Part shown: positions 42,257 through 50,930 of the stretch, piece by piece
Numbering within the stretch: position 1 is the first letter of the stretch
Layout: each line of letters starts with the position of its first letter
Origin: Corynebacterium pilosum DSM 20521 = CIP 103422
Lineage (GTDB): Bacteria > Actinomycetota > Actinomycetes > Mycobacteriales > Mycobacteriaceae
Direction of reading: 5' to 3'
DNA length: 64,000 bases
Assembly (NCBI RefSeq): GCF_000373805.1
Contig: NZ_KB892472.1
Coordinates: 1 to 64,000, forward strand
Notes under the pieces: model-generated
Seen by the model: only the letters and a program-made list of their open reading frames with translations
Told to the model about the DNA's origin: nothing
Databases searched by the model: none
Program-made: the position numbers and the translations under genes

Positions 42257-43333
42257 TTAGTACTTCGAGTTGTCCCCCAACAGGACCGCGCGGGCCTGCT
42301 CGCCCGCTTTCGCGGAGCGGACCTCGCCGAGTTCCCAGCAGTCCACGTGGCGTGCGGTGAGCATCGCCAGGGTGCGCTCCTTGTCCTTGGCGGACACGAT
42401 CGCGACCATGCCGACACCCATATTGAAGGTCTTCTCCATCTCTTCGCGGCTGACCTTGCCCAGGGTTTCGATGGTGCGGAAGATCTGCTGCGGGGTCCAG
42501 GTGTTGCGGTGCATTTCCGCCACCATGCCCTCCGGGATGATGCGCTCCATGTTGCCCACCAAGCCGCCGCCGGTGACGTGGCAGAACGTGCGCACCTCAC
42601 ACTCCGACATCAAGGCCAGGCAATCACGGGCGTAGATGCGGGTGGGAACCAGCAGTTCCTCACCCAGGCTGCGGCCCAGTTCCTCCACGTAAGAGTCCAC
42701 CGTAAGCCCGGTGCGCTCGAAGAGGACGTGGCGCGCCAAAGAGTAACCGTTGGAGTGCAGGCCGGAGGAACCCATGGCGATGATCGCATCGCCCACGCGT
42801 ACCTTCTCTGGGCCCAGCAGCTCGTCTGCTTCGACCACGCCGACGGCGGTGGCGGACACATCGTAGTCATCTGGGTCCATCACACCTGGGTGCTCAGCGG
42901 TCTCGCCGCCCAGCAGGGCTGCACCGGCCTGGACGCAGCCTTCGGCGATGCCGCCGACGATGTCTGCGATTTTCTCCGGCACCACTTTTCCGGTGGCGAT
43001 ATAGTCCTGCAGGAACAGTGGCTCAGCACCGCACACGACGAGGTCGTCGACGCACATGGCCACCAGGTCGATGCCGATGGTGTCGTGCTTATCCATCGCC
43101 TGGGCGATAACAAGCTTCGTACCCACGCCGTCTGATCCTGCGGCGAGCAGCGGGTTGCGGTACTTGCCCAGCGCGAAGAGCCCAGCAAAGCCGCCGATAC
43201 CACCACGGACCTCGGGGCGAGTGGCGCGCTTCGCGTGCGCGGCAAGGAGCTCGACCGCGCGGTCGCCTTCCTCGATGGACACGCCTGCTTCGGCGTAGGA
43301 CGCGCCGGTAGTGGGCGTATTCTGGTCGGTCAT
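42257..43333 (-). CDS. purM: Phosphoribosylformylglycinamidine cyclo-ligase PurM
   Basis: PurM closes the imidazole ring of aminoimidazole ribonucleotide in de novo purine synthesis, using ATP. The 358-aa protein has GVSIEEGDRAVELLAAHAKRA, GGFAGLFALGKYRNPLLAAGSDGVGTKLVIAQ, AMCVDDLVVCGAEPLFLQDY, LLGGETAEHPGVM and FCHVTGGGLVGNMERIIPEG, all diagnostic. The start is ATG at 43333, directly following purF (stop at 43334-43336). With purF it forms a two-gene operon. Confidence 0.97.
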   Translation of the reverse strand: MTDQNTPTTGASYAEAGVSIEEGDRAVELLAAHAKRATRPEVRGGIGGFAGLFALGKYRNPLLAAGSDGVGTKLVIAQAMDKHDTIGIDLVAMCVDDLVVCGAEPLFLQDYIATGKVVPEKIADIVGGIAEGCVQAGAALLGGETAEHPGVMDPDDYDVSATAVGVVEADELLGPEKVRVGDAIIAMGSSGLHSNGYSLARHVLFERTGLTVDSYVEELGRSLGEELLVPTRIYARDCLALMSECEVRTFCHVTGGGLVGNMERIIPEGMVAEMHRNTWTPQQIFRTIETLGKVSREEMEKTFNMGVGMVAIVSAKDKERTLAMLTARHVDCWELGEVRSAKAGEQARAVLLGDNSKY

Positions 43334-44875
43334 CTATTTGGTCCCTTCTTGAAGTTCACGCACGATGTCTGCCTGCTTGTTCCCCGCCGGCAGACCCAGT
43401 GGGTAGTGGCCGTCGAAACATGCCGTGCACAGTTGACGTCCTGGCTGGTTGGTCACATCGACCATGTCCTCCTGGCTGACGAACGCCAGCGAGTCCGCGC
43501 CGATGGTTTCGCGAATATATTCCACCATGTCTTCCTCGGAGCGCGAAGCGGTCCGCGCCGCCGCAAAACCGTCGAGGCCGTCACGGTTGGCAATCAGCTC
43601 GTCCGGATCCGCGAAATCAATGCCGTAGAAGCATGGCCATTTCACCGGCGGGGAGGCGATGCGCACATGGACTTCGCTCGCACCTGCCTCGCGCAGCATC
43701 TTGATCAGCGCCAGCTGCGTATTGCCGCGCACGATCGAGTCATCCACGACGATCAGGCGCTTGCCTTTGATCATGTCGCGCACTGGGTTCAATTTCAGCC
43801 GGATGCCCAGCTTGCGCAGCGTCTGCGAGGGCTGAATGAAGGTTCGCCCCACATACGCGTTTTTCATCAGGCCGCGGCCATACGGAATGTCGCAGGCCGT
43901 GGCGTAGCCGATCGCGGCAGGCACGCCGGATTCCGGCACGGGCATCACGAGGTCCGCCTCGACGGGATCAGAGTGCGCCAAGCGCTTGCCGATCTCAATG
44001 CGGGTGGTGTTGATGGTCTGGCCATTAATCACCGAGTCCGGGCGCGCCAAGTACACGTATTCGAAGACGCACCCGGCGCGCTGCGGCTCCGCGAAAGTCT
44101 CCGAGCGCACGCCGTCGGCGTCGATGACGATGAGTTCGCCTGGCTCCACATCACGAACAAATTTCGCGCCGACGATGTCCAACGCCGCTGTCTCACTGGC
44201 GACCACCCAACCGCTTTCAAGCTGGCCGAGTGACAGGGGGCGCACGCCGTGGCGGTCGCGCGCCGCATACACTTTTTCGCCGTCGGTGAAGACTAGGCAG
44301 AATGCGCCTTCAAGGCGCGGTAGCAGTTGGCGGGCGGCGTCCAGCGCAGTGGTGTTTTCGTCGATAGCGTCGGCCAGCAGCGCTGACATCACCGCGCTAT
44401 CCGACGAGGACCCCTGCCCGTCAATATTATCTTCGCGGATCAGGCGTCGCGCAACTGCCTCGTCGCGAAGTTCCTGGTAATTGACGAGGTTGCCGTTGTG
44501 GCCCAGCGCCAGGTCTGTGTTGGCGGCGGTGGCGCGGAAGATGGGCTGGACGTTTTCCCAGCTTGTGCATCCTGCGGTGGAGTAGCGCGTATGCCCGATG
44601 GCGACATCACCCTGTAGAGCTTCCAGGGTGGGTTCGTCGAAGACTTGGGAGACAAGGCCCATGTCTTTGAATACGACGAGGTGTTGGGCGTTGCCTGCCG
44701 CTATTCCCGCGCCTTCCTGACCGCGGTGCTGAAGGGCGAAGAGCCCAAAGTAGGTTAGCTTCGCGACTTCTTCCCCTGGTGCCCATACTCCGAAGACGCC
44801 ACACTCTTCGCGTGGTTCGTTCTCCGGGGTATCGAAGGGGCGTCCGTCACTTTCAATAGCGTCAGTGGTGAACAC
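43334..44875 (-). CDS. purF: Amidophosphoribosyltransferase PurF
   Basis: PurF catalyses the first step of purine synthesis: PRPP plus glutamine to phosphoribosylamine. The 513-aa protein has a propeptide ending at EPREECGVFGVWAP, where Cys becomes the N-terminal nucleophile. The glutaminase block GHTRYSTAGC and GHNGNLVNYQELRDE, and the PRPP site LIVVDDSIVRGNTQ, are present. PCFYGIDFADPDELIA and LCTACFDGHYPL contain the cysteines of the Fe-S type PurF (as in B. subtilis). GTG at 44875 is the start, with AAAGGAC upstream. Confidence 0.96.
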   Translation of the reverse strand: MFTTDAIESDGRPFDTPENEPREECGVFGVWAPGEEVAKLTYFGLFALQHRGQEGAGIAAGNAQHLVVFKDMGLVSQVFDEPTLEALQGDVAIGHTRYSTAGCTSWENVQPIFRATAANTDLALGHNGNLVNYQELRDEAVARRLIREDNIDGQGSSSDSAVMSALLADAIDENTTALDAARQLLPRLEGAFCLVFTDGEKVYAARDRHGVRPLSLGQLESGWVVASETAALDIVGAKFVRDVEPGELIVIDADGVRSETFAEPQRAGCVFEYVYLARPDSVINGQTINTTRIEIGKRLAHSDPVEADLVMPVPESGVPAAIGYATACDIPYGRGLMKNAYVGRTFIQPSQTLRKLGIRLKLNPVRDMIKGKRLIVVDDSIVRGNTQLALIKMLREAGASEVHVRIASPPVKWPCFYGIDFADPDELIANRDGLDGFAAARTASRSEEDMVEYIRETIGADSLAFVSQEDMVDVTNQPGRQLCTACFDGHYPLGLPAGNKQADIVRELQEGTK

Positions 44876-44890
44876 GTCCTTTACAGTAGC

Positions 44891-45289
44891 TTATTTTGGT
44901 CCGTCTTCTAAGCCGATCACGGGAAGCGCGGCAATAATGTCGGTGGCGCGTGATCCAGACGCGTCCACGGTGCCGGCGGAGATCTCGTCGTCAAGCGTGC
45001 TGATGCCAGTGGCAAGGCGAAGCCACGTCTGCGGATCCGTTTCCACCACATTCGGGGGCGTGCCGCGTGTATGTCGCGGGCCCTCAACACATTGGACGGC
45101 TACAAACGGGGGTACCCGCAGCTCGACGGAATGCCCTGGAAGTTCGGCCGCAAGCGCGCGTGCGGTGCGGCGGACGGCGTCGGCAAACTGGCTTCGAGCT
45201 GGCTTTTCATTGTGCTCTGGCTCACGAATCCAGGCGGAGATAGCGTCGACGGCGGCACGGGTCAACGCAGGGTCATTCTTTGGAGGCAT
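44891..45289 (-). CDS. SCP-like (sterol carrier family) protein
   Basis: A 132-aa protein of the bacterial sterol-carrier-like family conserved next to purF in actinobacteria (M. tuberculosis Rv0807 order). RVPPFVAVQCVEGPRHTRGTPPNVVETDPQTWLRLATG is the conserved core. Sterol or lipid binding is suggested only by family name; a purine-related role is possible from its position. The ATG at 45289 is preceded by TAAGAT, 6 nt upstream on the minus strand, so the mRNA may be leaderless. Confidence 0.82.
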   Translation of the reverse strand: MPPKNDPALTRAAVDAISAWIREPEHNEKPARSQFADAVRRTARALAAELPGHSVELRVPPFVAVQCVEGPRHTRGTPPNVVETDPQTWLRLATGISTLDDEISAGTVDASGSRATDIIAALPVIGLEDGPK

Positions 45290-45393
45290 GAAACCATCTT
45301 AAGTGTGTGAAGTTCCCGCTACCCTTATCGGTACTTCACCTGCGCTGTAGCTGCACTAATGAATCACTTCGATCTTTGAAAGGCCTGTCCCCC

Positions 45394-46401
45394 ATGCCCA
45401 CCACCCCCGTTCCCACCACCAAGTCACCTTCCGTCACGCTGCGTTTCATGGCGGCTCCCACGGACATCATCGTGGCAGGTGCCCAGGGCGTGTCCGGTGG
45501 GCGCGTGCTGGAGTGGATCGATAAGGCCGCCTACGCCTGTGCGGTCCAATGGTCGTCGACATACTGCGTGACGGCGTACGTGGGGCACATTCACTTCACC
45601 CGCCCCATCCCGTCCGGCCACTTGGTGGAGGTGCGTTCGCGCATCGCGATGACGGGGCGTTCCTCCATGCACATCGTCAACGAAGTGCTTTCCGCGGATC
45701 CGCGCGAGGGCATTTTCACCCGCGCCTGTGACTGCCTGGTGATCTTCGTCGCGAAGGACCCCGAGACCGGTAAGTCCACCCCCGTGCCCACCTTCGTTCC
45801 GGAAACGGAAGAGGAAAAGCGCATGGAAGCCGCCGCGAAGTCGCGTATCCAGCTACGCAAGGACATCGAAGAGGAAATGCTCAAGCAGACCTACGACGGC
45901 GAATCGGACGCGCCGCGCATCGTCCACCGCTTCTTGGCCAAGCCCACCGACGTCAACTGGGGTGGCAACGTCCACGGCGGCACCGCGATGGAGTGGATCG
46001 ATGAGGCCGGCATGAACTGCACCATGGAGTGGTCCGGGGAGCGCACCGTCGCCGTCTATGCCGGCGGCATCCGCTTCTACAAGCCCATCTCCATCGGTGA
46101 TTTGATCCAGGTGGACGCCCGCCTCACCCGCACCGATTCCCGTTCGATGCACGTCACCGTCCACGTCGAATCTGGTAACCCGCGCAACGGTCGAGCCGGC
46201 TTGGAAACCGCCATCCACGCCACCTTCACCTATATCGGCATCAGCATCGACGGCCACCCGCTTGCGGCGCGCCAGTTCGTGCCGCGTACCGACGAGGACC
46301 TCGCCCTGGCAGAGCACGTCGAAACGCTCAAGGAACTGCGTTCGCGCTACCAGCCGATTCCTTTGGTACAGCCACGCCACGTGAGCAAACTGGTGGACTA
46401 A
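45394..46401 (+). CDS. Acyl-CoA thioesterase with two hotdog domains
   Basis: A 335-aa protein with two hotdog domains. The first (residues about 10-130) has FMAAPTDIIVAGAQGVSGGRVLEWIDKAAYACAVQWSS; the second (about 175-300) has FLAKPTDVNWGGNVHGGTAMEWIDEAGMNCTMEWSG. Both carry the family motif (G-x2-L/AM-EW-ID). The active Asp/Asn in the two copies differ (DIIVAGAQ against DVNWGGNVHG), as in the duplicated YciA/ACOT7-type enzymes where one half is catalytic. It would hydrolyse acyl-CoA to fatty acid and CoA. The ATG at 45394 follows GAAAGGCC; a longer frame upstream begins before it but lacks a site. Confidence 0.87.
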   Translation: MPTTPVPTTKSPSVTLRFMAAPTDIIVAGAQGVSGGRVLEWIDKAAYACAVQWSSTYCVTAYVGHIHFTRPIPSGHLVEVRSRIAMTGRSSMHIVNEVLSADPREGIFTRACDCLVIFVAKDPETGKSTPVPTFVPETEEEKRMEAAAKSRIQLRKDIEEEMLKQTYDGESDAPRIVHRFLAKPTDVNWGGNVHGGTAMEWIDEAGMNCTMEWSGERTVAVYAGGIRFYKPISIGDLIQVDARLTRTDSRSMHVTVHVESGNPRNGRAGLETAIHATFTYIGISIDGHPLAARQFVPRTDEDLALAEHVETLKELRSRYQPIPLVQPRHVSKLVD

Positions 46402-46470
46402 ACGCCCCCAACCGCACCCCACGACACCGATTCCTCAACGCTTCACGCGTTCTCAGGTTAGAATCAGCTC

Positions 46471-47532
46471 ATGTCATTCCGTCGAAAGATCACCAGCGCG
46501 CTTGCTGCGCTGGCTGTCACCGCTGGCACGATCGCCACAGCACCCGTTTCCCACGCCGTGCCCGAAGGGGAAATGTCCTCTAACGCCGGTAATGCAGTCG
46601 CCGATCTGGGGCTGTCTTCCGGCAACGGTCCCGTCGCCCCACCCATCGCCCCGCCGGATACCTCCGGCGCACACCTTGTCTCCGCCACCCACGTGGAGGG
46701 CAACCGGTGGAATATTGATGTCTACTCCCCGGCGATGGGCCGCACCATTTCCAATATGGCGCTGCTTCCCGCAGGCGACGCGCCCCGCCCCACCTTCTAC
46801 CTGCTCTCCGGCTCCAACGGTGGGCAAGCGGGCCAGAACTGGGCCAGCCATTCTAACTATGAGCACTTTTTCGCCGACAAGCACGTCAACGTGATCACCC
46901 CGTTGGGCGGCAAGCGTTCAATCTATTCCGAGTGGAACAACGTTGACCCAGCGCTGGGCAACAACAAGTGGACCACGTATATCGCCTATGAGCTGCCAAG
47001 CGTGATCGACCGCCACTTCCACGGCACCGAGCGCGACGCCGTCGGCGGCATTTCGGCCTCCGGTAGCGGCGCGATCGACCTGGCCGCGCAGAACCCAGAG
47101 CGTTTCAAGGCCGCCGCGTCCTACTCCGGCTGCCCGTCCACGGGTGGTGCCGCAGGGTGGGCCTATATTTCGGCCATCATGGGGGAGGCCGGCGGCCTGT
47201 CCTTCAACGCGTGGGGCCTGCCCGATAGCCCGACCTGGAACGACCATAACCCGATCCGCAATCTGCACCGCCTGCACGGCACCGCGCTGTTCGTGTCTTC
47301 GTCGGAAGGTGTGCCTTCGGCCCAGGAGCGCGCGGTCCAGCCGGTCTGGATCGGCCCGCGTATCGTCGAGCTTGGCGCGCACGCGTGCTCTGAGTACTTC
47401 ACCAACATGGCGCGGAAGGAAGGCCTCCACGTCACGCGCTACACGCCGACGCACGGCGCACACTCCTTCTACCTGTTCGAGGAGTCTTTGCGCGAGTCTT
47501 GGCCGACGATCGGCCCGGCCATCGGAGCTTAA
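46471..47532 (+). CDS. Secreted antigen-85-like mycolyltransferase/esterase
   Basis: A 353-aa secreted alpha/beta-hydrolase of the antigen 85/corynomycolyl transferase family, which attaches mycolic acids to trehalose or arabinogalactan in the cell envelope. The signal peptide is KITSALAALAVTAGTIATAPVSHA, cut before VPEGEM. The fold has FYLLSGSNGGQAGQNW, NVITPLGGKRSIYSEWNNVDPA, and the nucleophile elbow GGISASGSGAIDLA (GxSxSG). The catalytic His is near THGAHSFYLFEESLRESWPTIGPAIG at the C-terminus. TAGAAT ends 6 nt before the ATG (leaderless type). A terminator follows. Whether it is a transferase or a simple esterase is not settled by sequence. Confidence 0.87.
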   Translation: MSFRRKITSALAALAVTAGTIATAPVSHAVPEGEMSSNAGNAVADLGLSSGNGPVAPPIAPPDTSGAHLVSATHVEGNRWNIDVYSPAMGRTISNMALLPAGDAPRPTFYLLSGSNGGQAGQNWASHSNYEHFFADKHVNVITPLGGKRSIYSEWNNVDPALGNNKWTTYIAYELPSVIDRHFHGTERDAVGGISASGSGAIDLAAQNPERFKAAASYSGCPSTGGAAGWAYISAIMGEAGGLSFNAWGLPDSPTWNDHNPIRNLHRLHGTALFVSSSEGVPSAQERAVQPVWIGPRIVELGAHACSEYFTNMARKEGLHVTRYTPTHGAHSFYLFEESLRESWPTIGPAIGA

Positions 47533-47538
47533 GTTTTC

Positions 47539-47550
47539 GCTTATCGACGA
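47539..47550 (+). repeat. Copy of the GCTTRWCGACGA motif (intergenic)
   Basis: TTTTCGCTTATCGACGATC lies directly after the mycolyltransferase stop codon and abuts the left arm of its terminator. It shares the extended TTTTCGCTTATCGACGA with the copy near 7077. Confidence 0.6.
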
Positions 47551-47586
47551 TCACCCCTGCCTCACCTTTTCTTGAGGCAGGGGTGA
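47551..47586 (+). terminator. Rho-independent terminator of the mycolyltransferase gene
   Basis: TCACCCCTGCCTCA (47551-47564) pairs perfectly with TGAGGCAGGGGTGA (47573-47586), followed by ACCTGTCTTTTCTTC. It separates this gene from the downstream nuclease gene. Confidence 0.85.
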
Positions 47587-47726
47587 ACCTGTCTTTTCTT
47601 CTGGGTGACCTCTCTGTGACATCGACATGAATTCTTCAATCTTCACCATTCATAAGTTTTTTATTCTGTTAAGAATGAATGAGAACGCGTCACGTTCTGA
47701 CACTCCCCCGTTGTGAAGGAATTCCC

Positions 47727-50399
47727 ATGTCTTTGTTTGCTCACCCCCGCCGCGCTATGGCCTTCGCCCTGGCCCTGGCTGCAGGTACCGTATCCGTCGT
47801 TGCACCGCAGGCTGTCGCTGCGCCCGATGGCTCTAATGTCGTGATCAATGAGGTCTACGGTGGCGGAGGCAACTCCCGCTCCGTCTTCTCCCATGATTTC
47901 GTCGAGCTGTACAACCCCACCGACGCAGACATTGATGTGACGGGGTGGACCCTGGCCCAGAAATCAGCGGCCGGAAACGTGGGCAACACGATCACGCTGT
48001 CCGGCGTGATCCCCGCGAAATCTCACTTCCTGATCCAGGGCGCTTCCGGATCCAACGACACCGGCGCCCTGCCGGCTCCCGACGCCGAAGGCACGTTCAA
48101 TTTCGCTGGTGCCAACGCCATCGCTGAGCTTAACGACGCCACCGGGGCCACCGTCGACCTCATCGGCTGGGGCAGCGCCACCCAATTCGAAGGTGCTCCG
48201 GCCACGTCCACCTCGAACTCCACCTCGGTGCAGCGCGTATCCGTCGGCGTCGATACGGACAACAACTCGGTCGACTTCACCGTGGGCGCACCCACCCCGC
48301 AGAACTCGGGCACCGCAGGTTCTGTCGAACCTACAGAACCTACAGGCCCCACAGAGCCAGAAGTCCTCCCCTCCGACCAGCTCACCCCAATCGCAGAGAT
48401 CCAGGGCACCGGGGATGCCACCCCGCTCGACGGCCAGACGGTGAGCACCAGCGGTGTCGTCACCGGCGTCTATGCTGAGGGCGGCCGCAATGGCTTCTAC
48501 ATCCAAACAGAGGGAACCGGCGGCCAACCGCAAAAGCTCGGCGATGCCTCCCACGGCATCTTCGTCTACCTGGGATCCAATGGCACCTACCCGAATCTAG
48601 GCGATTCCGTCCAGGTCACCGGGCGCGCCGGCGAGCATCACGGCACCACCCAGCTGTCCAACGCGCAGGTCGTCGTCCTCGCAGAGCCGCTCACCCCGGT
48701 CACCCCGGTCGCGATCGAGCACCTTCCCGCCGGCGACGAAATCCGCGAGACCTACGAGTCGATGCTGGTCCAGCCCACAGGCGCCTACACCGTGACCAAC
48801 AATTACTCCTTGAACGCCTTCGGCGAACTTGGCCTTGCCCCTGGCACCGAGGCCTTCCGCCAGCCCACCGACGTCGTACTACCCGGCGAGCAGGCCCAGG
48901 AGATGCAGGCGCGTATCGACGAAGAACTGGTCACCCTCGACGACGGCCGCACCGCCAACTACATGCGCACCGACAAGGACACTCCCCTGCCCTACCTGAC
49001 CACCGCGGACGGCGGGATCACATCCATTCGCACCGGCGACGGTGTTACCTTCCAGAACCCGGTGATCGTCCAGTATGACTTCAACCTGTGGCGCTTCCAG
49101 CCCCAGATCCCCATTACCGGCGCTAACGCCACTGCGGAGCTTCCGATCACGTGGGAGAACTCCCGCGACAAGGAGCTGGCGGTTCCCGCATCGGTGCAGG
49201 GTGATTACAGCATCGCTACTTTCAACGTGTTGAACTTCTTCACCTCACTGGGTAAGGATGAGCCCGGTTGCCGCTACTACACGGACATGCACGGCAATCC
49301 GATCGCCACGAACTACTGCACCGTGCGCGGCGCCTACTCGGAGGCAGCCTTCAACGACCAGCAGGCCAAGATCGTTAACGCGATCAACATGCTCGATGCC
49401 GACGTGGTGGGCCTCGAAGAGATCGAAAATACAGCGGTTGTCACCGGTGATGTCACGCGTCGCGACGAATCGCTGGCATACCTCGTCGATAAGCTGAACG
49501 AGGCTGCTGGTGACACCAAGTGGGCCTATGTCGAATCGCCGACGCAGTTGAGCACCGACGAGGATGTGATCCGCACCGCGTTCATCTACCAGCCAGCCAA
49601 AGTGGAGCCCGTGGGAGAGTCGCGCATTTTCGACGACCCAGCCTACACCGGCACCGCGCGCCAACCGCTGGCGCAAGAATTCCAGCCTGCTGGCGGCGGC
49701 GAGTCTTTCGTCGCTATCGCCAACCACTTCAAGTCCAAGGGTTCTGTGGCCAACGGCGATGGGGACATGGGCGACGGACAGGGCAATAATGCGAACCTGC
49801 GCTCCGAGCAGGCGCGCGCCCTCGTGGAGCACCTCGAGCGCCAGGACGACTGGGCTGGGCTGCCAGTGTTCGTCATCGGCGACCTGAATGCCTACTCGCA
49901 GGAGGATGCCGTGCGCGTCTTCGAGCAGCAGGGGTTCACCAACATCAATGAGTCCCACGCCGGTTCTACCCCGACGTACCAGTTCGGTGGGATGCTTGGG
50001 TCGCTCGACCACGTACTGGGCAACGAGGAGGCGACGACGCGCGTGGTCGACGCGGCTGTGTGGAATATCAACGCTGATGAATCCATCGCGTTCGAGTACT
50101 CCCGCCGCAACTACAACACGGTCGACTTCTACGACACCACCCCGTTCCGCTCCTCCGACCACGATCCGATCAAGGTCGGGTTCTCGCTGTCCACGGATCC
50201 TGCGGATCCGGACACGAAGCCGGACACGGATCCTGCGGATCCGGACACAAAGCCAGATGCGGCGAGCTCTGGCAGCAGCCTCTCGGGCGTGATTGGTGCG
50301 CTTGTCGGCGTTGCAGGTATCAGCGCCCTGGTCGCAGGGCTGCTCAACCTGTTCTTCCCCGACCTTCTCAGCCAGGCCCTGGGGCGCTTCGGCCTCTAG
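47727..50399 (+). CDS. Secreted ExeM/NucH-like nuclease with lamin-tail domain
   Basis: An 890-aa exported protein. The signal peptide (ALALAAGTVSVVAPQAVAA) leads to a lamin-tail domain (about residues 30-155: VVINEVYGGGGNS...DFVELYNPTDADIDVTGWTL). An OB-fold-like segment follows (about 220-340). The endonuclease/exonuclease/phosphatase domain spans about 490-840, with YSIATFNVLNFF, DVVGLEEIENTA, VIGDLNAYSQEDAVRVF, LDHVLGNEEATT and SSDHDPIKVGF, the metal and catalytic residues. An 11-residue repeat (DPADPDTKPDT) precedes a C-terminal membrane helix, so it is probably surface-anchored. It may degrade extracellular DNA for phosphate or nucleotides; this is an inference. GAAGGAA lies 5 nt before the ATG at 47727. 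Confidence 0.87.
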   Translation: MSLFAHPRRAMAFALALAAGTVSVVAPQAVAAPDGSNVVINEVYGGGGNSRSVFSHDFVELYNPTDADIDVTGWTLAQKSAAGNVGNTITLSGVIPAKSHFLIQGASGSNDTGALPAPDAEGTFNFAGANAIAELNDATGATVDLIGWGSATQFEGAPATSTSNSTSVQRVSVGVDTDNNSVDFTVGAPTPQNSGTAGSVEPTEPTGPTEPEVLPSDQLTPIAEIQGTGDATPLDGQTVSTSGVVTGVYAEGGRNGFYIQTEGTGGQPQKLGDASHGIFVYLGSNGTYPNLGDSVQVTGRAGEHHGTTQLSNAQVVVLAEPLTPVTPVAIEHLPAGDEIRETYESMLVQPTGAYTVTNNYSLNAFGELGLAPGTEAFRQPTDVVLPGEQAQEMQARIDEELVTLDDGRTANYMRTDKDTPLPYLTTADGGITSIRTGDGVTFQNPVIVQYDFNLWRFQPQIPITGANATAELPITWENSRDKELAVPASVQGDYSIATFNVLNFFTSLGKDEPGCRYYTDMHGNPIATNYCTVRGAYSEAAFNDQQAKIVNAINMLDADVVGLEEIENTAVVTGDVTRRDESLAYLVDKLNEAAGDTKWAYVESPTQLSTDEDVIRTAFIYQPAKVEPVGESRIFDDPAYTGTARQPLAQEFQPAGGGESFVAIANHFKSKGSVANGDGDMGDGQGNNANLRSEQARALVEHLERQDDWAGLPVFVIGDLNAYSQEDAVRVFEQQGFTNINESHAGSTPTYQFGGMLGSLDHVLGNEEATTRVVDAAVWNINADESIAFEYSRRNYNTVDFYDTTPFRSSDHDPIKVGFSLSTDPADPDTKPDTDPADPDTKPDAASSGSSLSGVIGALVGVAGISALVAGLLNLFFPDLLSQALGRFGL
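50193..50258 (+). repeat. Tandem 33-bp repeat in the nuclease gene
   Basis: Two nearly identical copies of a 33-bp unit encode the 11-aa unit DPADPDTKPDT in the linker before the C-terminal membrane helix. Each unit contains GGATCC twice. It could vary in copy number between strains. Confidence 0.8.
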
Positions 50400-50409
50400 C
50401 GCCGGGGAC

Positions 50410-50901
50410 TTACTCGGGGAGGTTTTCCTCGAGCGTCTGGATCACCACGGGATCGTCCGGGGTGGTCATCGGGCGGAAGCGGGCAACAACGGAACCGTCC
50501 TCAGCGATAAGGAACTTCTCAAAGTTCCACTGGATCTCGCCCGCCTCCCCCTCTTCGTCCTTGGCCTGCACCAGTTCCTGGTAGATCGGGTGCGCGTTCT
50601 CACCATTGACCTCAAGCTTGGCCAGCAGCGGGAAGTTCACGTTGTACTCCTCAGCGTACTTCGTGGCGATCTCCGCATCGCTCAACGGCTCCTGACCCTT
50701 GAACTGGTTGCACGGGGCGCCGATAACGGTCAGGTCGCGCTCACCATAGGTGTCCTGCAGATTGGCAAGGTGCTCGAACTGAGTCTTCAGCCCGCACTCG
50801 GACGCGGTGTTGACCAGAAGAATGAGGTTGCTTCCGGCGATGTCATTCAACGTTGTCTCGGACCCATCGTTCAGGGTTACTGTGGTGTCTCGAATAGTCA
50901 T
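50410..50901 (-). CDS. Glutathione peroxidase-family thiol peroxidase
   Basis: A 163-aa thiol-dependent peroxidase. The peroxidatic Cys is in LVNTASECGLKTQFEHLANLQ, the conserved Gln/Asn in APCNQFKGQEPLSDAEIATK, and the Trp-Asn block in IQWNFEKFLIAEDGSVVARF; all are typical of Cys-type bacterial GPx. With no glutathione expected in this genus, thioredoxin or mycoredoxin is the likely reductant. The start codon is ATG at 50901. It converges on the nuclease gene. Confidence 0.9.
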   Translation of the reverse strand: MTIRDTTVTLNDGSETTLNDIAGSNLILLVNTASECGLKTQFEHLANLQDTYGERDLTVIGAPCNQFKGQEPLSDAEIATKYAEEYNVNFPLLAKLEVNGENAHPIYQELVQAKDEEGEAGEIQWNFEKFLIAEDGSVVARFRPMTTPDDPVVIQTLEENLPE

Positions 50902-50930
50902 GGCACCACTGTACAGAAAACTTGCCGGGG

